From positions 558,001 through 622,000 of the forward strand of contig CAJJCX010000004.1 in the NCBI GenBank assembly GCA_905182815.1: DNA of 64,000 nucleotides. The letters are read 5' to 3'. Below, piece by piece: positions 42,177 through 52,866 of this stretch. The DNA comes from an uncultured Candidatus Thioglobus sp. GTDB lineage: Bacteria; Pseudomonadota; Gammaproteobacteria; PS1; Pseudothioglobaceae. Below the pieces are notes generated by a model. That model made no database searches and was not told where the DNA came from. It saw nothing but the letters and a program-made list of their open reading frames with translations. Numbering within the stretch: position 1 is the stretch's first letter; every line of letters starts with the position of its first letter. The position numbers and the translations under genes are program-made.

Positions 42177-43049
42177 ATGAGTAAATTAAAGTGTGGTCTG
42201 ATCCAAATGGGATTGAAAGGCGATGGCACGATGTCGCCAGAAAAAATACGTGATTTAATGATTGAGGCTCATATCCCTATGATAGAGGATGCTGCAAAAC
42301 AAGGGGTAAAAGTGCTTTGTTTTCAAGAAGTATTTACTCAGCCATACTTTTGTCCAAGCCAGGATAAAAAATGGTATGCAGCAGCTGAATCAATTCCTGA
42401 TGGACCAACAGTTAAGCTAATGCAAGAATATGCTAAAAAATACCAAATGGTAATTGTTGTTCCTATCTATGAAGAAGAAATGCCAGGTATTTATTACAAT
42501 ACTGCAGCAGTAATTGACGCTGATGGAAGCTTTCTAGGGAAATATCGTAAAACTCATATTCCTCAAGTTGCCCCTGGTTTTTATGAAAAATTTTTCTTTA
42601 AACCCGGTAATCTTGGTTATCCAGTATTTGAAACTGCATATGTTAAGTTGGGAGTATATATTTGTTACGACAGACACTTCCCTGAGGGTTGGCGTGCATT
42701 AGCCTTAAATGGAGCTGAATATATTGTTAATCCTTCAGCTACAGTGGCAGGATTAAGTAAATATTTATGGGAATTAGAGCAACCTGCTTCGGCTGCTGCA
42801 AATGGAGTTTTTATTGGTGCGATAAATCGAGTTGGAAGAGAGGAGCCATGGGCAGAGCAAATGGGAGAATTCTATGGATCAAGTTATATTGTAAATCCTC
42901 GTGGTCAAATTGAAGCACAAGCAAGTTATGGTGATGATGAGTTGCTGGTTCATGAAATTGATTTAGATATGGTTCGAGAAGTGCGAGATACTTGGCAATT
43001 TTTTAGAGACAGGCGCAGTGACCTTTATGGAGGGCTAACTGAAAAATAG
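42177..43049 (+). CDS. Beta-ureidopropionase (N-carbamoyl-beta-alanine amidohydrolase)
   Basis: Third step of reductive pyrimidine breakdown, releasing CO2 and ammonia to give beta-alanine or beta-aminoisobutyrate. The nitrilase-superfamily triad is Glu51 (CFQEVFTQPYFCPSQ), Lys125 (YRKTHIPQ) and Cys163 (YICYDRHFPEGWRALALNG). 290 residues, close to other bacterial enzymes of this type. RBS AAAGGAGGAATTGA. First gene of the second half-island. Confidence 0.93.
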   Translation: MSKLKCGLIQMGLKGDGTMSPEKIRDLMIEAHIPMIEDAAKQGVKVLCFQEVFTQPYFCPSQDKKWYAAAESIPDGPTVKLMQEYAKKYQMVIVVPIYEEEMPGIYYNTAAVIDADGSFLGKYRKTHIPQVAPGFYEKFFFKPGNLGYPVFETAYVKLGVYICYDRHFPEGWRALALNGAEYIVNPSATVAGLSKYLWELEQPASAAANGVFIGAINRVGREEPWAEQMGEFYGSSYIVNPRGQIEAQASYGDDELLVHEIDLDMVREVRDTWQFFRDRRSDLYGGLTEK

Positions 43050-43053
43050 CATC

Positions 43054-43863
43054 ATGAATGAGTCTTCATCTATAAAGTCTGCTGAGTCTTCAATCATAGA
43101 TATTAGTAATTTGTGTCTTACCTTTGAAACACAGACAGAGCCAGTGCATGCACTTTCTGATATTAATATGAAAGTTAATTCAGGTGATTTTGTTTCACTA
43201 ATTGGCCCAAGTGGGTGTGGTAAAACTACTTTATTGAGGGTAATAGCTGATCTAGAAAAACCAACAAGTGGCACAATCAATGTAGAAGGTAAATCGCCAA
43301 ATCAAGCACGCTTAGATCGTGCTTATGGGTATGTTTTTCAAACTCCAGCTCTTTTGCCTTGGCGCAATATAGAAGCAAATATCCACTTACCATTAGAGAT
43401 ATCAGGTTATTCAAAAGATGAGCAAAAAAGTCTTTCAAATCAATATTTGTCTTTAGTAGGCTTGTCAGGATTTGAAAAAAAATATCCATGGCAATTGTCC
43501 GGTGGTATGCAGCAGCGTGTCTCGATTGCGAGAGCCTTGAGTTTTGATCCTGATATGTTACTGATGGATGAGCCGTTTGGAGCGCTAGATGAAATTACTC
43601 GAGATCGTTTAAATGAGGAGTTATTGCGTTTATGGGAAAAAACTCAGAAAACAGTTGTATTTGTTACCCACTCAATACCTGAGGCAGTATTCTTATCTAA
43701 TAAGATTGTTGTAATGTCAGCTCGTCCAGGAAAAATTATTGATGTAATTGATACCAATTTTCCAAAAGATAGAAATCTTGATATTCGTGAATCAAAAGAG
43801 TTCTTAAAGGTTTCGCAACTTGTGAGAGAGGGGCTTAAAGAGGGGCATAGTGATGGAAGCTAA
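43054..43863 (+). CDS. ABC transporter ATPase (nitrate/taurine/THI5 type)
   Basis: A 269-residue single NBD with Walker A GPSGCGKTT, Q-loop VFQTPALLPW, signature LSGGMQQRVSIARAL and Walker B LLMDEPFGALDE, plus the H-loop VTHSIPEA. The LPWRN block is typical for the TauB/SsuB/ThiZ group. It overlaps the first permease gene by 14 bp. Confidence 0.93.
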   Translation: MNESSSIKSAESSIIDISNLCLTFETQTEPVHALSDINMKVNSGDFVSLIGPSGCGKTTLLRVIADLEKPTSGTINVEGKSPNQARLDRAYGYVFQTPALLPWRNIEANIHLPLEISGYSKDEQKSLSNQYLSLVGLSGFEKKYPWQLSGGMQQRVSIARALSFDPDMLLMDEPFGALDEITRDRLNEELLRLWEKTQKTVVFVTHSIPEAVFLSNKIVVMSARPGKIIDVIDTNFPKDRNLDIRESKEFLKVSQLVREGLKEGHSDGS

Positions 43864-44749
43864 TAGGCTTTTCAGTATGATTATAGGAGGAAGTATTGGT
43901 CCTGTCGTGATTCTGGTAACGGCTATTATTATGATATGGTATGCGGGAGCAGTTTATTTAAATAGCTCCTTTTTAATTGACAGATATGAAAAAAATAATA
44001 TTGAGTGGTCTTTTTCACAACTAGCCTCAGACTCTTGGTCTATGGAGCGACCTGTTTTGCCATCTCCCCATCAAATTGCAAAGGAGTTAAAGAAAACAAT
44101 TTGGGATCAGAAGATAACTTCACCACGGAGTTTGGTTTTCCACTCTAGAGTGACTTTATCTTCTGCAATGGTTGGCTTTATAATGGGCACCTTTCTTGGT
44201 ATTGTCTTGTCAGTGGGTATTGTTTATGTGCCAGCACTGGATCGAACCTTAATGCCTTGGATAATTACATCTCAAACTATTCCAATTCTGGCAATTGCTC
44301 CGATGATTGTCGTTGTGTTAGGTTCAATGGGTATTATTGGCTTAGTTCCAAAAGCAATGATCTCAACCTATCTTTGTTTTTTTCCTGTTGTTGTTGGGAT
44401 GGTTAAAGGTTTAAGGTCACCAAGTATTCTCTTGGTAGACCTAATGAATAGTTATTCAGCATCAAAGGTTGAGGTTTTTTGGAAATTACGTCTTCCAGCG
44501 TCTCTTCCTTATTTATTTGCCAGTTTAAAAGTAGCCATTGCTCTGAGCGTAGTTGGGGCAATTGTAGCAGAGCTTCCTGCTGGTGCTCAAGGTGGCCTTG
44601 GTGCACGCCTATTATCTGGCTCATATTACGGACAAACCAGTCTTATTTGGGCTGCCCTGATAACTGCTTCAGTGATTTCTGCAACCCTAGTTACCATAGT
44701 TGGAAGAATGGAGCGCGCAGTTAATAATCGTATGGGGCTGCAAATATGA
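43850..44749 (+). CDS. ABC transporter permease (TauC/SsuC-like) 1
   Basis: A 299-residue inner-membrane protein with an N-terminal segment, a periplasmic insert (about 35-85), and the BPD_transp_1 core. The EAA-like loop DLMNSYSASKVEVFWKLRLP is clear. Its end overlaps the second permease. Confidence 0.9.
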   Translation: MMEANRLFSMIIGGSIGPVVILVTAIIMIWYAGAVYLNSSFLIDRYEKNNIEWSFSQLASDSWSMERPVLPSPHQIAKELKKTIWDQKITSPRSLVFHSRVTLSSAMVGFIMGTFLGIVLSVGIVYVPALDRTLMPWIITSQTIPILAIAPMIVVVLGSMGIIGLVPKAMISTYLCFFPVVVGMVKGLRSPSILLVDLMNSYSASKVEVFWKLRLPASLPYLFASLKVAIALSVVGAIVAELPAGAQGGLGARLLSGSYYGQTSLIWAALITASVISATLVTIVGRMERAVNNRMGLQI

Positions 44750-45879
44750 ATTTCCTGGCAATAATAAGGTCGTACCCCTTAAGAGGATTGCTATGTCTTA
44801 TTTTTTCAATCGCCTCTTTTATTTCGTTACAGCTTAACGTAATTAATGATTATGCACTTAATCCTTTTATTGTGATCATTATTGCCATTGTCAGTTTGAT
44901 ATTTTTTGTTATTCGTCAACAGGGATTATTTCTTTTATCTATTTGTTTTGTAGCTTTATTCTCTGGAGCTTGGTCTGTATTAAATTTAATACATTCATTC
45001 GATAAAGGGGTGGTTATGGGTTTAGATGCCTGGTTCTTGGTAAGTGCATTGTGGTTTCTAACATGGAATAACTTAGTTCAACTATCAGCTTTGAAAACAA
45101 AGAATAAATTAATAGAATTATCTCTAACTATAATCATTCCAGTTTTATTTGGTGCGTGGATATTTTTTCTATGGGAGGTTATTACTATAGGTATGTCCGT
45201 TCCGCAGGTTTTGTTACCTGCACCAAGTCTTATTTGGCAAGTATTTGATGGGTTTGGTGCTACTTTATTTGCAGATTTCTATCAAACTTTTGTCCGATCA
45301 GCAATTCCTGGCTTTATTATGGGAAGTGGTACAGGATTTCTCGTTGCAATTGCAGCTGATAAAATACCATTTTTAAGGCGTGGATTAATTCCAATTGGAA
45401 ACTTCTTTAGCGCAATACCAATTATTGGTATGGCGCCAATTATGATAATGTGGTTTGGATTTGATTGGCAGTCCAAAGCAGCTGTTGTTGCCATAATGAC
45501 TTTTTTTCCAATGATGGTAAATACCTTAAGTGGTCTTAATGAGACTGATAGGATTGATCGGGATTTATTACACACTTATGCTTCAAGTTACTGGCGAGAA
45601 CTTTTTAGTTTGCGTCTACCAAATGCAATGCCATTTATTCTTAATGCATTGAAAATTAACTCAACTTTTGCTATGATTGGAGCTATAGTTGCAGAATTTT
45701 TTGGAACACCCATTGTTGGAATGGGATTTAGAATTTCGGCGGAGGTTGGCCGAATGAATATCGATATTGTATGGGCAACAATTGCGGTTGCTGCTGTTAC
45801 AGGTTCGATGTTTTATGGAGTATTTGCTCTTTTAGAAAGAAAATTAACTTTCTGGCATCCATCGATGCGAAAAAGCTAG
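44746..45879 (+). CDS. ABC transporter permease (TauC/SsuC-like) 2
   Basis: A 377-residue permease whose core is the C-terminal ~240 residues (EAA loop LLHTYASSYWRELFSLRLP). The N-terminal ~130 residues add about four more hydrophobic segments, longer than the usual family member. It overlaps the previous gene by 4 bp. With the other permease it would form a heterodimeric channel. Confidence 0.9.
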   Translation: MNFLAIIRSYPLRGLLCLIFSIASFISLQLNVINDYALNPFIVIIIAIVSLIFFVIRQQGLFLLSICFVALFSGAWSVLNLIHSFDKGVVMGLDAWFLVSALWFLTWNNLVQLSALKTKNKLIELSLTIIIPVLFGAWIFFLWEVITIGMSVPQVLLPAPSLIWQVFDGFGATLFADFYQTFVRSAIPGFIMGSGTGFLVAIAADKIPFLRRGLIPIGNFFSAIPIIGMAPIMIMWFGFDWQSKAAVVAIMTFFPMMVNTLSGLNETDRIDRDLLHTYASSYWRELFSLRLPNAMPFILNALKINSTFAMIGAIVAEFFGTPIVGMGFRISAEVGRMNIDIVWATIAVAAVTGSMFYGVFALLERKLTFWHPSMRKS

Positions 45880-45920
45880 TTCTGGGTAAGTACTATTTTT
45901 TTAAAATAAAGGGAGAAATG

Positions 45921-46925
45921 ATGAAAATATTTAAAAGTAAAACGATATTAGCTGCAATTTGCTCTACTATGCTTATAGCTTTGAGCTTTAATACTCAAGC
46001 AGGTGATAAATTTACCCTTCAGACGAAGTGGGTAACTCAGGCTCAATTTGCAGGCTATTATGTTGCACTAGAAAATGGTTACTACGATGATGAGGGTTTA
46101 GATGTAACAATTAAGTCAGGTGGTCCAGATATTGCACCTCCACAAGTTATGGCAGGCGGTGGTGCTGATATTCTAATTGAGTGGATGCCAGCAGCATTAG
46201 CATCTAGAGAAAAAGGGCTTAACCTTGTCAACATAGCACAGCCATTTAAAAGCACTGGAATGATGCTTACATGCCGTAAAGATTCGGGCATAAGTTCGCC
46301 TTCTGACTTCGCAGATAAGACTCTAGGAGTTTGGTTCTACGGTAATGAGTATCCATTCCTGAGCTGGATGAGTAAGCTTAATATGGCAACTGATGGAAGC
46401 GCTGGTGGAGTGACAGTATTGAAGCAAGGCTGGGGGATAGAGCCTATTCTTCAAAAGCAAGCAGATTGCGTGTCAACGATGACTTACAATGAATACTGGC
46501 AAGTTATTGATGGTGGACTTTCAGCCGATGAGCTAGTAGTTTTCCCATATGATGAGCAAGGTGTTTCAACACTTGAAGATGGATTGTATGTCTTGGAAGA
46601 AAACCTAAGTGATCCTGCTTTTGTTGATAAAGCTGCGCGTTTCCTTCGTGCTAGCATGAAAGGTTGGGAGTGGGCTTCAAATAATTCCGATGCTGCTGCC
46701 GATATCGTGCTTGAAAATGACATGAGTGGTGCTCAAACTGAAAAGCATCAGCGTCGTATGATGGGTGAGGTTAATAAACTTACTGCAAATGGCGGTAAAT
46801 TAAATGTTGACGATTACCAGCGTACTGTTGATACTTTACTTGGTAGTGATTCTGATCCAGTAATTAATGCCGAGCCAGTCGGTGCTTGGACTCATAAAGT
46901 CTGGGATGCTGCATTTGGATCATAA
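45921..46925 (+). CDS. THI5/NMT1-type substrate-binding protein
   Basis: Periplasmic receptor, 334 residues. The signal peptide is about 1-26, ending NTQAGD. The domain starts LQTKWVTQAQFAGYYVALE, characteristic of the NMT1/THI5 fold, with GGGADILIEWMPAAL following. The second ATG was chosen because GGGAG lies 5 bp before it. The ligand is probably a pyrimidine or ureido intermediate (base, dihydropyrimidine or N-carbamoyl amino acid), because the gene sits between beta-ureidopropionase and dihydropyrimidinase. Confidence 0.88.
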   Translation: MKIFKSKTILAAICSTMLIALSFNTQAGDKFTLQTKWVTQAQFAGYYVALENGYYDDEGLDVTIKSGGPDIAPPQVMAGGGADILIEWMPAALASREKGLNLVNIAQPFKSTGMMLTCRKDSGISSPSDFADKTLGVWFYGNEYPFLSWMSKLNMATDGSAGGVTVLKQGWGIEPILQKQADCVSTMTYNEYWQVIDGGLSADELVVFPYDEQGVSTLEDGLYVLEENLSDPAFVDKAARFLRASMKGWEWASNNSDAAADIVLENDMSGAQTEKHQRRMMGEVNKLTANGGKLNVDDYQRTVDTLLGSDSDPVINAEPVGAWTHKVWDAAFGS

Positions 46926-46947
46926 TATAAAATCTAATTTCTTGTAG

Positions 46948-48396
<1,449 letters not shown>

Positions 48397-48437
48397 AAAG
48401 GAAATTTATTTTGTATTGAGGTTCTGTTAATATAACC

Positions 48438-48451
48438 TGACCAAATGGTCA
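48438..48451 (+). promoter_or_regulatory. RutR-type operator upstream of preT
   Basis: TGACCA-AA-TGGTCA is a perfect 14-bp palindrome equal to the core of the E. coli RutR consensus (TGACCA, two free bases, TGGTCA). It lies 24 bp upstream of the preT start codon. The regulator gene three genes downstream is a TetR-family protein of RutR type. Repression relieved by uracil or thymine is the expected logic. Confidence 0.85.
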
Positions 48452-48474
48452 AATATTTTTTTTCGGAGGAAAAT

Positions 48475-49842
48475 ATGAGTGACAATAATTTAACAAATAA
48501 GGTAATGAACATTAAATCACATCGCCTTAGTAAAAAAGAGATTGATGATAATTTTTCAGACCTCCATGCACCATTGTCTGCAATAGAGGCATTAATTGAG
48601 GCTGATCGATGTTATTTTTGTTATGACGCTCCTTGCACAAAGGCCTGTCCATCAGATATTGATGTCCCAGGCTTTATTCAAAGTATTAGGAGTGATAATT
48701 TAACAGGTGCTGCAGAGAAAATTTTAAGTGAAAATATTTTTGGAGGTATGTGTGCCCGTGACTGCCCAACTGAGGAGTTGTGCCAACTGGCATGTGTTCG
48801 AAATGATCATGAACAAAAACCTGTCGAAATTGGATTACTACAACGTTATGCAACTGACTCAGTATTAAACAATGGAGTGCAATTATTTTCTAGGCAAGAA
48901 AATACAGGAAAGTCTATTGCAGTAGTTGGGGCTGGGCCAGCTGGAATATCATGCGCACATCGTTTAGCGGTTTTGGGGCACAAAATAACAGTTTATGATG
49001 CCAAAGATAAGCTAGGAGGTTTAAATGAGTATGGCATTGCAGCTTATAAAACTCCTAATGATTTTGCACAGCAAGAACTTGATTACATTCTAGATATTGG
49101 TGGCATTACTATCGAAACAGGAATGCAGCTTGGTAAACAAATTAATCTTGAAGGTCTTCAGGAGAAATATGACGCAGTATTTTTAGGGTGTGGTCTTGGT
49201 TCAGTAAATAAACTTAATCTTGATAATGAAGACATTTCTGGTGTTATTGATGCCGTTGAATATATTGCAAATTTACGTCAAACCAATAATAAAGATGAAC
49301 TAATGGTTGGAAAAAATATTGTTGTGATTGGTGGTGGTATGACAGCAATAGATATTGCTGTTCAAAGCAAATTGTTAGGTGCAGAGCAAGTAACGATTGC
49401 TTACAGACGTAGTAAAAAAATAATGGCTGCTAGTGAATATGAGCAGGCTCTGGCAAAAAAGCATGACGTACAAATTCAATATAACATGTCACCAAAACGT
49501 CTGATAGCTGATGATAGTCATGTCACTGCAATGGAGTTTGATGTTATGAAGTCACAAAACGATGGAAGCCTCAAGGCAAGTGGGGAAAATATTACATTAA
49601 AAGCTGATGTTGTTTTCAAAGCTATTGGGCAAAAATTAGTGACTGAAGGCTTGACAGATAATAACAGTTTGGAAATAGAAAAAGGAAGGATTGTTGTAGA
49701 TGAACAACGTAAAACTTCATTGTCTAAAGTATGGGCAGGAGGAGACTGTGTTCTTGATGGTGACAATTTAACAGTGTCAGCAGTACAAGATGGCAAACTT
49801 GCTGCAATTTCAATAAACGAAACACTAACACAAGGAGCATAG
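48475..49842 (+). CDS. preT: Dihydropyrimidine dehydrogenase, NAD(P)H/FAD subunit
   Basis: Partner of PreA in NAD-linked reduction of uracil and thymine. The 455-residue GltD-like protein has N-terminal cluster cysteines (CYFCYDAPCTKACPSD and CARDCPTEELCQLAC), the FAD loop AVVGAGPAGISCAHRLA, and the NAD loop VVIGGGMTAIDIA. The ATG with GGAGGAAAAT before it was chosen. An upstream in-frame ATG lies inside the RutR palindrome and has no RBS. Confidence 0.95.
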   Translation: MSDNNLTNKVMNIKSHRLSKKEIDDNFSDLHAPLSAIEALIEADRCYFCYDAPCTKACPSDIDVPGFIQSIRSDNLTGAAEKILSENIFGGMCARDCPTEELCQLACVRNDHEQKPVEIGLLQRYATDSVLNNGVQLFSRQENTGKSIAVVGAGPAGISCAHRLAVLGHKITVYDAKDKLGGLNEYGIAAYKTPNDFAQQELDYILDIGGITIETGMQLGKQINLEGLQEKYDAVFLGCGLGSVNKLNLDNEDISGVIDAVEYIANLRQTNNKDELMVGKNIVVIGGGMTAIDIAVQSKLLGAEQVTIAYRRSKKIMAASEYEQALAKKHDVQIQYNMSPKRLIADDSHVTAMEFDVMKSQNDGSLKASGENITLKADVVFKAIGQKLVTEGLTDNNSLEIEKGRIVVDEQRKTSLSKVWAGGDCVLDGDNLTVSAVQDGKLAAISINETLTQGA

Positions 49843-49843
49843 T

Positions 49844-51145
49844 ATGGCAGATTTAACTAGTAATTTTTTAGGAATTAAGTCACCTAATCCTTTTTGGTTA
49901 GCCTCGGCACCACCGACAGATAAGGCTTATAACGTAAATCGTGCCTTTGAAGCTGGCTGGGGTGGGGTTTCATGGAAAACTCTGGGTGAGGATCCTCATA
50001 TTGTGAATGTTAATGGCCCAAGGTACACAACAATGATGAGTAATGACCGACGAGTTATTGGTTTCAATAATATCGAATTAATAACTGATCGTCCATTTCA
50101 AGTTAATCTTAAGGAAATGCGTCAAGTAAAGAGAGACTGGCCAGATAGGGCTGTGATTGCATCTGTAATGTTTCCAATGAGTGAGGCATCTTGGGCAAAG
50201 CATATCCCTATTATTGAAGATACAGGTATAGATGGTTTTGAGCTTAATTTTGGTTGTCCTCATGGTATGTCAGAGCGAGGAATGGGTGCTGCAGTTGGGC
50301 AAGTTCCAGAATATATAAAACAAGCAACTGAGTGGTGCAAAAAGTATGCCACAGTCCCTGTAATTGTCAAGCTTACGCCAAATATAACTGATGTAATTTA
50401 TCCAGCTGAAGCAGTCCTTGAGGGTGGTGGTGATGCAGTGTCATTAATTAATACCATAAACTCAATTATGAGAGTTGATTATGACAGTTTGACTATGTTT
50501 CCAACTACGGGTGGTATGGGAACTCATGGGGGTTATTGTGGTGAGGCGGTAAAACCAATTGCTTTGAATATGGTGGCAGAGATAGCGCGTAATGAAAAAA
50601 CTAGAAACTTACCAATTTCAGGTATTGGGGGAGTATCGACTTGGAAAGATGCAGTAGACTTTATTGCATTAGGTGCCAGTAATGTTCAGGTTTGTACAGC
50701 CGCAATGGTCTATGGTTTTAAAATTGTTGAAGACATGAAAACTGGATTGAGTAACTTTTTAGATGAAAAAGGTATGAATTCAGTAGATGAGCTAATTGGC
50801 AAAGCAGTTCCATCAGTTACTGATTGGAAGTTCTTGAACTTAAACCACGTTGATAAAGCTGTCATTGACCAAGATAAGTGTATAAAGTGTGGTCGTTGTC
50901 ACATTGTATGTGAAGATACTTCACATCAAGCAATTGAATATTCAACTGATAGTGGTGATAGAGTATTTACAGTTAAGGATGATGAATGTGTTGGATGTAA
51001 TCTTTGTGTAAGCGTTTGCCCTGTAATAGATTGTATCTCAATGGTCGCTATGACATCAGGAACTGACCCTAGAACTGGAAAGGCAATTTCACCACAAGCA
51101 TCTGATTGGACAACTCACCCAAATAATCCATTAAAGGTTTCATGA
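49844..51145 (+). CDS. preA: Dihydropyrimidine dehydrogenase, catalytic subunit
   Basis: FMN subunit that reduces the pyrimidine ring. The TIM barrel carries the active-site Cys in NFGCPHGMSERGMGAAVGQ. The C-terminus carries two [4Fe-4S] sites, CIKCGRCHIVCED and CVGCNLCVSVCP. 433 residues. It starts one base after preT and is surely cotranslated. Confidence 0.96.
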   Translation: MADLTSNFLGIKSPNPFWLASAPPTDKAYNVNRAFEAGWGGVSWKTLGEDPHIVNVNGPRYTTMMSNDRRVIGFNNIELITDRPFQVNLKEMRQVKRDWPDRAVIASVMFPMSEASWAKHIPIIEDTGIDGFELNFGCPHGMSERGMGAAVGQVPEYIKQATEWCKKYATVPVIVKLTPNITDVIYPAEAVLEGGGDAVSLINTINSIMRVDYDSLTMFPTTGGMGTHGGYCGEAVKPIALNMVAEIARNEKTRNLPISGIGGVSTWKDAVDFIALGASNVQVCTAAMVYGFKIVEDMKTGLSNFLDEKGMNSVDELIGKAVPSVTDWKFLNLNHVDKAVIDQDKCIKCGRCHIVCEDTSHQAIEYSTDSGDRVFTVKDDECVGCNLCVSVCPVIDCISMVAMTSGTDPRTGKAISPQASDWTTHPNNPLKVS

Positions 51146-51164
51146 AAAAATAATGGAGAATTGA

Positions 51165-51824
51165 ATGGGTAATAAAAAAGTTCTAGTACAAGCCAGAGGT
51201 ATTACTCGTAGTAAAGAGAGAATTCGTGAAGAAAATGAACTTATTATTTTAATTGCTGCAGAAAAAGTATTTGCAAAGCATGGTCTTAAAGGCTCTACTA
51301 CAAAACAAATTGCAGATATGGCTAAACTTCCAAAATCCAATATTCATTATTATTTTCATACTAAATTAAATTTGTATAGATGTGTCTTAGAAAGCATACT
51401 AGTTGATTGGATGAGGGCTGCTGATACATTTAATAAATTTGATGAACCTCGAGAAGCCTTGAAATATTATGTTGGCGCAAAAATGAATTTGTCACGCACT
51501 AGACCATTCGGCTCAAAAGTGTGGGCAAATGAAATTATTAGTGGTGCCCCTGAAATGGAAGAAGTATTATCATCGAGGTTAAAACAATGGGTTGATACTT
51601 GTGTTAGTTCGATAAATAGGTGGGTTGAACTAAAAAAAATTGTTAATGTGGGTGATGCTCATACCTTGTTATATATGATTTGGGCTACCACTCAACATTA
51701 TGCTGATTTTGATTATCAAGTGATGATTTTAAATAATGGAAAGAAACTTACAGATAGTGAATTTGAAGAAAAAAAACAACAAGTTATTGATTTAGTTTTA
51801 AGAAGCGTTGGTTTAAATCCTTAG
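51165..51824 (+). CDS. rutR: TetR/AcrR-family regulator, RutR-like
   Basis: A 219-residue repressor with the N-terminal HTH at about 25-70 (EKVFAKHGLKGSTTKQIA, LPKSNIHYYFHTK) and a RutR-like ligand domain (FGSKVWANEIISGAPEM). A perfect RutR-type site lies before preT, so it likely senses uracil or thymine and controls the catabolic genes. Last gene of the second half-island. Confidence 0.88.
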   Translation: MGNKKVLVQARGITRSKERIREENELIILIAAEKVFAKHGLKGSTTKQIADMAKLPKSNIHYYFHTKLNLYRCVLESILVDWMRAADTFNKFDEPREALKYYVGAKMNLSRTRPFGSKVWANEIISGAPEMEEVLSSRLKQWVDTCVSSINRWVELKKIVNVGDAHTLLYMIWATTQHYADFDYQVMILNNGKKLTDSEFEEKKQQVIDLVLRSVGLNP

Positions 51825-51987
51825 TCAATATGAGATTAAAAAAGTTTACAAAATAATTCTTAACATCAAGATAAATACCAGATGACATTTACCTAAAATA
51901 GAGAATTTATAGAAAATATATGCATAATAGTTTTTACTAAAGATAGTTATTATGTAGTTGATTTAGGTTAGACAAGGAGTATTCAAA

Positions 51988-52866
51988 TTGGACAGCAGTG
52001 GAAAGAAATTTAGAAAGTTAGTTAATGAAAATAAGCCACTTCAAATTGTAGGCGCTGTTAACGCCTATAGCGCTCTTATGGCTGAGAAAGTTGGGCATCA
52101 ATCAATCTACTTGTCAGGTGGTGGAGTTGCAGCTTCTTCTCTTGGAGTTCCTGATCTTGGTATTACTTCCCTAGCAGATGTTCTCGAAGATGCTAAAAGA
52201 ATTACTCAAGTAACTTCCCTACCATTATTAGTAGATGCAGATACTGGCTGGGGTGGGGCACTTAACATTGCTCGTTGCGTTCGAGAAATGATAAATAGTG
52301 GCGTAGCTGCTATCCACATTGAAGATCAAGTTTCTCAAAAACGTTGCGGACATAGACCAAATAAGGCCATAGTTAGTACAAATGAAATGGTTGACAGAAT
52401 TAAAGCTGCAGTTGACGCCAAAACCGATCCTAACTTTGTAATTATGGCAAGAACAGACTCATTGGCCATAGAGGGTATGCAGTCTGCTATTGATAAAGCG
52501 ACAGCTTTTGTAGAAGCTGGTGCTGATATGATATTTCCTGAGGCGCTCAATACCATTGAGCAATATAGAGAGTTTTCTGATTCAATTAATGTCCCTATTC
52601 TAGCAAATATAACTGAATTTGGTCAAACACCATTATTTACCAAAGAGGAGCTTTCTGAGGCTGGTGTGGATATGATTCTTTATCCACTAAGTGCCTTTAG
52701 GGCTATGAGTAAAGCAGCTCTTAATGTCTATCAACATATCTTGCAAGATGGTCATCAAAATAATGTGATAGACAGTATGCAAACAAGAGAAGAGTTATAT
52801 GATTTTTTAAATTATCATCAATATGAAAAGCAATTAGATGATGTAATGAATAAGGAGAGTAAGTAG
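51988..52866 (+). CDS. prpB: 2-methylisocitrate lyase
   Basis: Splits 2-methylisocitrate to pyruvate and succinate. The 292-residue protein of the ICL/PEPM family has [31 protein letters not shown] with the catalytic Cys, and [11 protein letters not shown]. It starts with TTG, placed 9 bp after AAGGAG. First of three tightly packed methylcitrate genes. Confidence 0.94.
   Translation: MDSSGKKFRKLVNENKPLQIVGAVNAYSALMAEKVGHQSIYLSGGGVAASSLGVPDLGITSLADVLEDAKRITQVTSLPLLVDADTGWGGALNIARCVREMINSGVAAIHIEDQVSQKRCGHRPNKAIVSTNEMVDRIKAAVDAKTDPNFVIMARTDSLAIEGMQSAIDKATAFVEAGADMIFPEALNTIEQYREFSDSINVPILANITEFGQTPLFTKEELSEAGVDMILYPLSAFRAMSKAALNVYQHILQDGHQNNVIDSMQTREELYDFLNYHQYEKQLDDVMNKESK

Noticed and set aside
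45771-45920. Earlier start for the THI5-type receptor inside the permease gene
   Set aside because: It would add 50 residues before the signal peptide. GGGAG and a normal signal peptide mark the later start.
45921-46925. THI5/NMT1-type receptor as a thiamine-precursor (HMP) importer
   Set aside because: The fold allows it, but it lies between beta-ureidopropionase and dihydropyrimidinase, and thiC and thiL are present elsewhere. A pyrimidine catabolic substrate fits better.
48445-48474. Earlier ATG as the start of preT
   Set aside because: It lies inside the RutR palindrome and has no RBS. The next ATG has GGAGGAAAAT directly before it.
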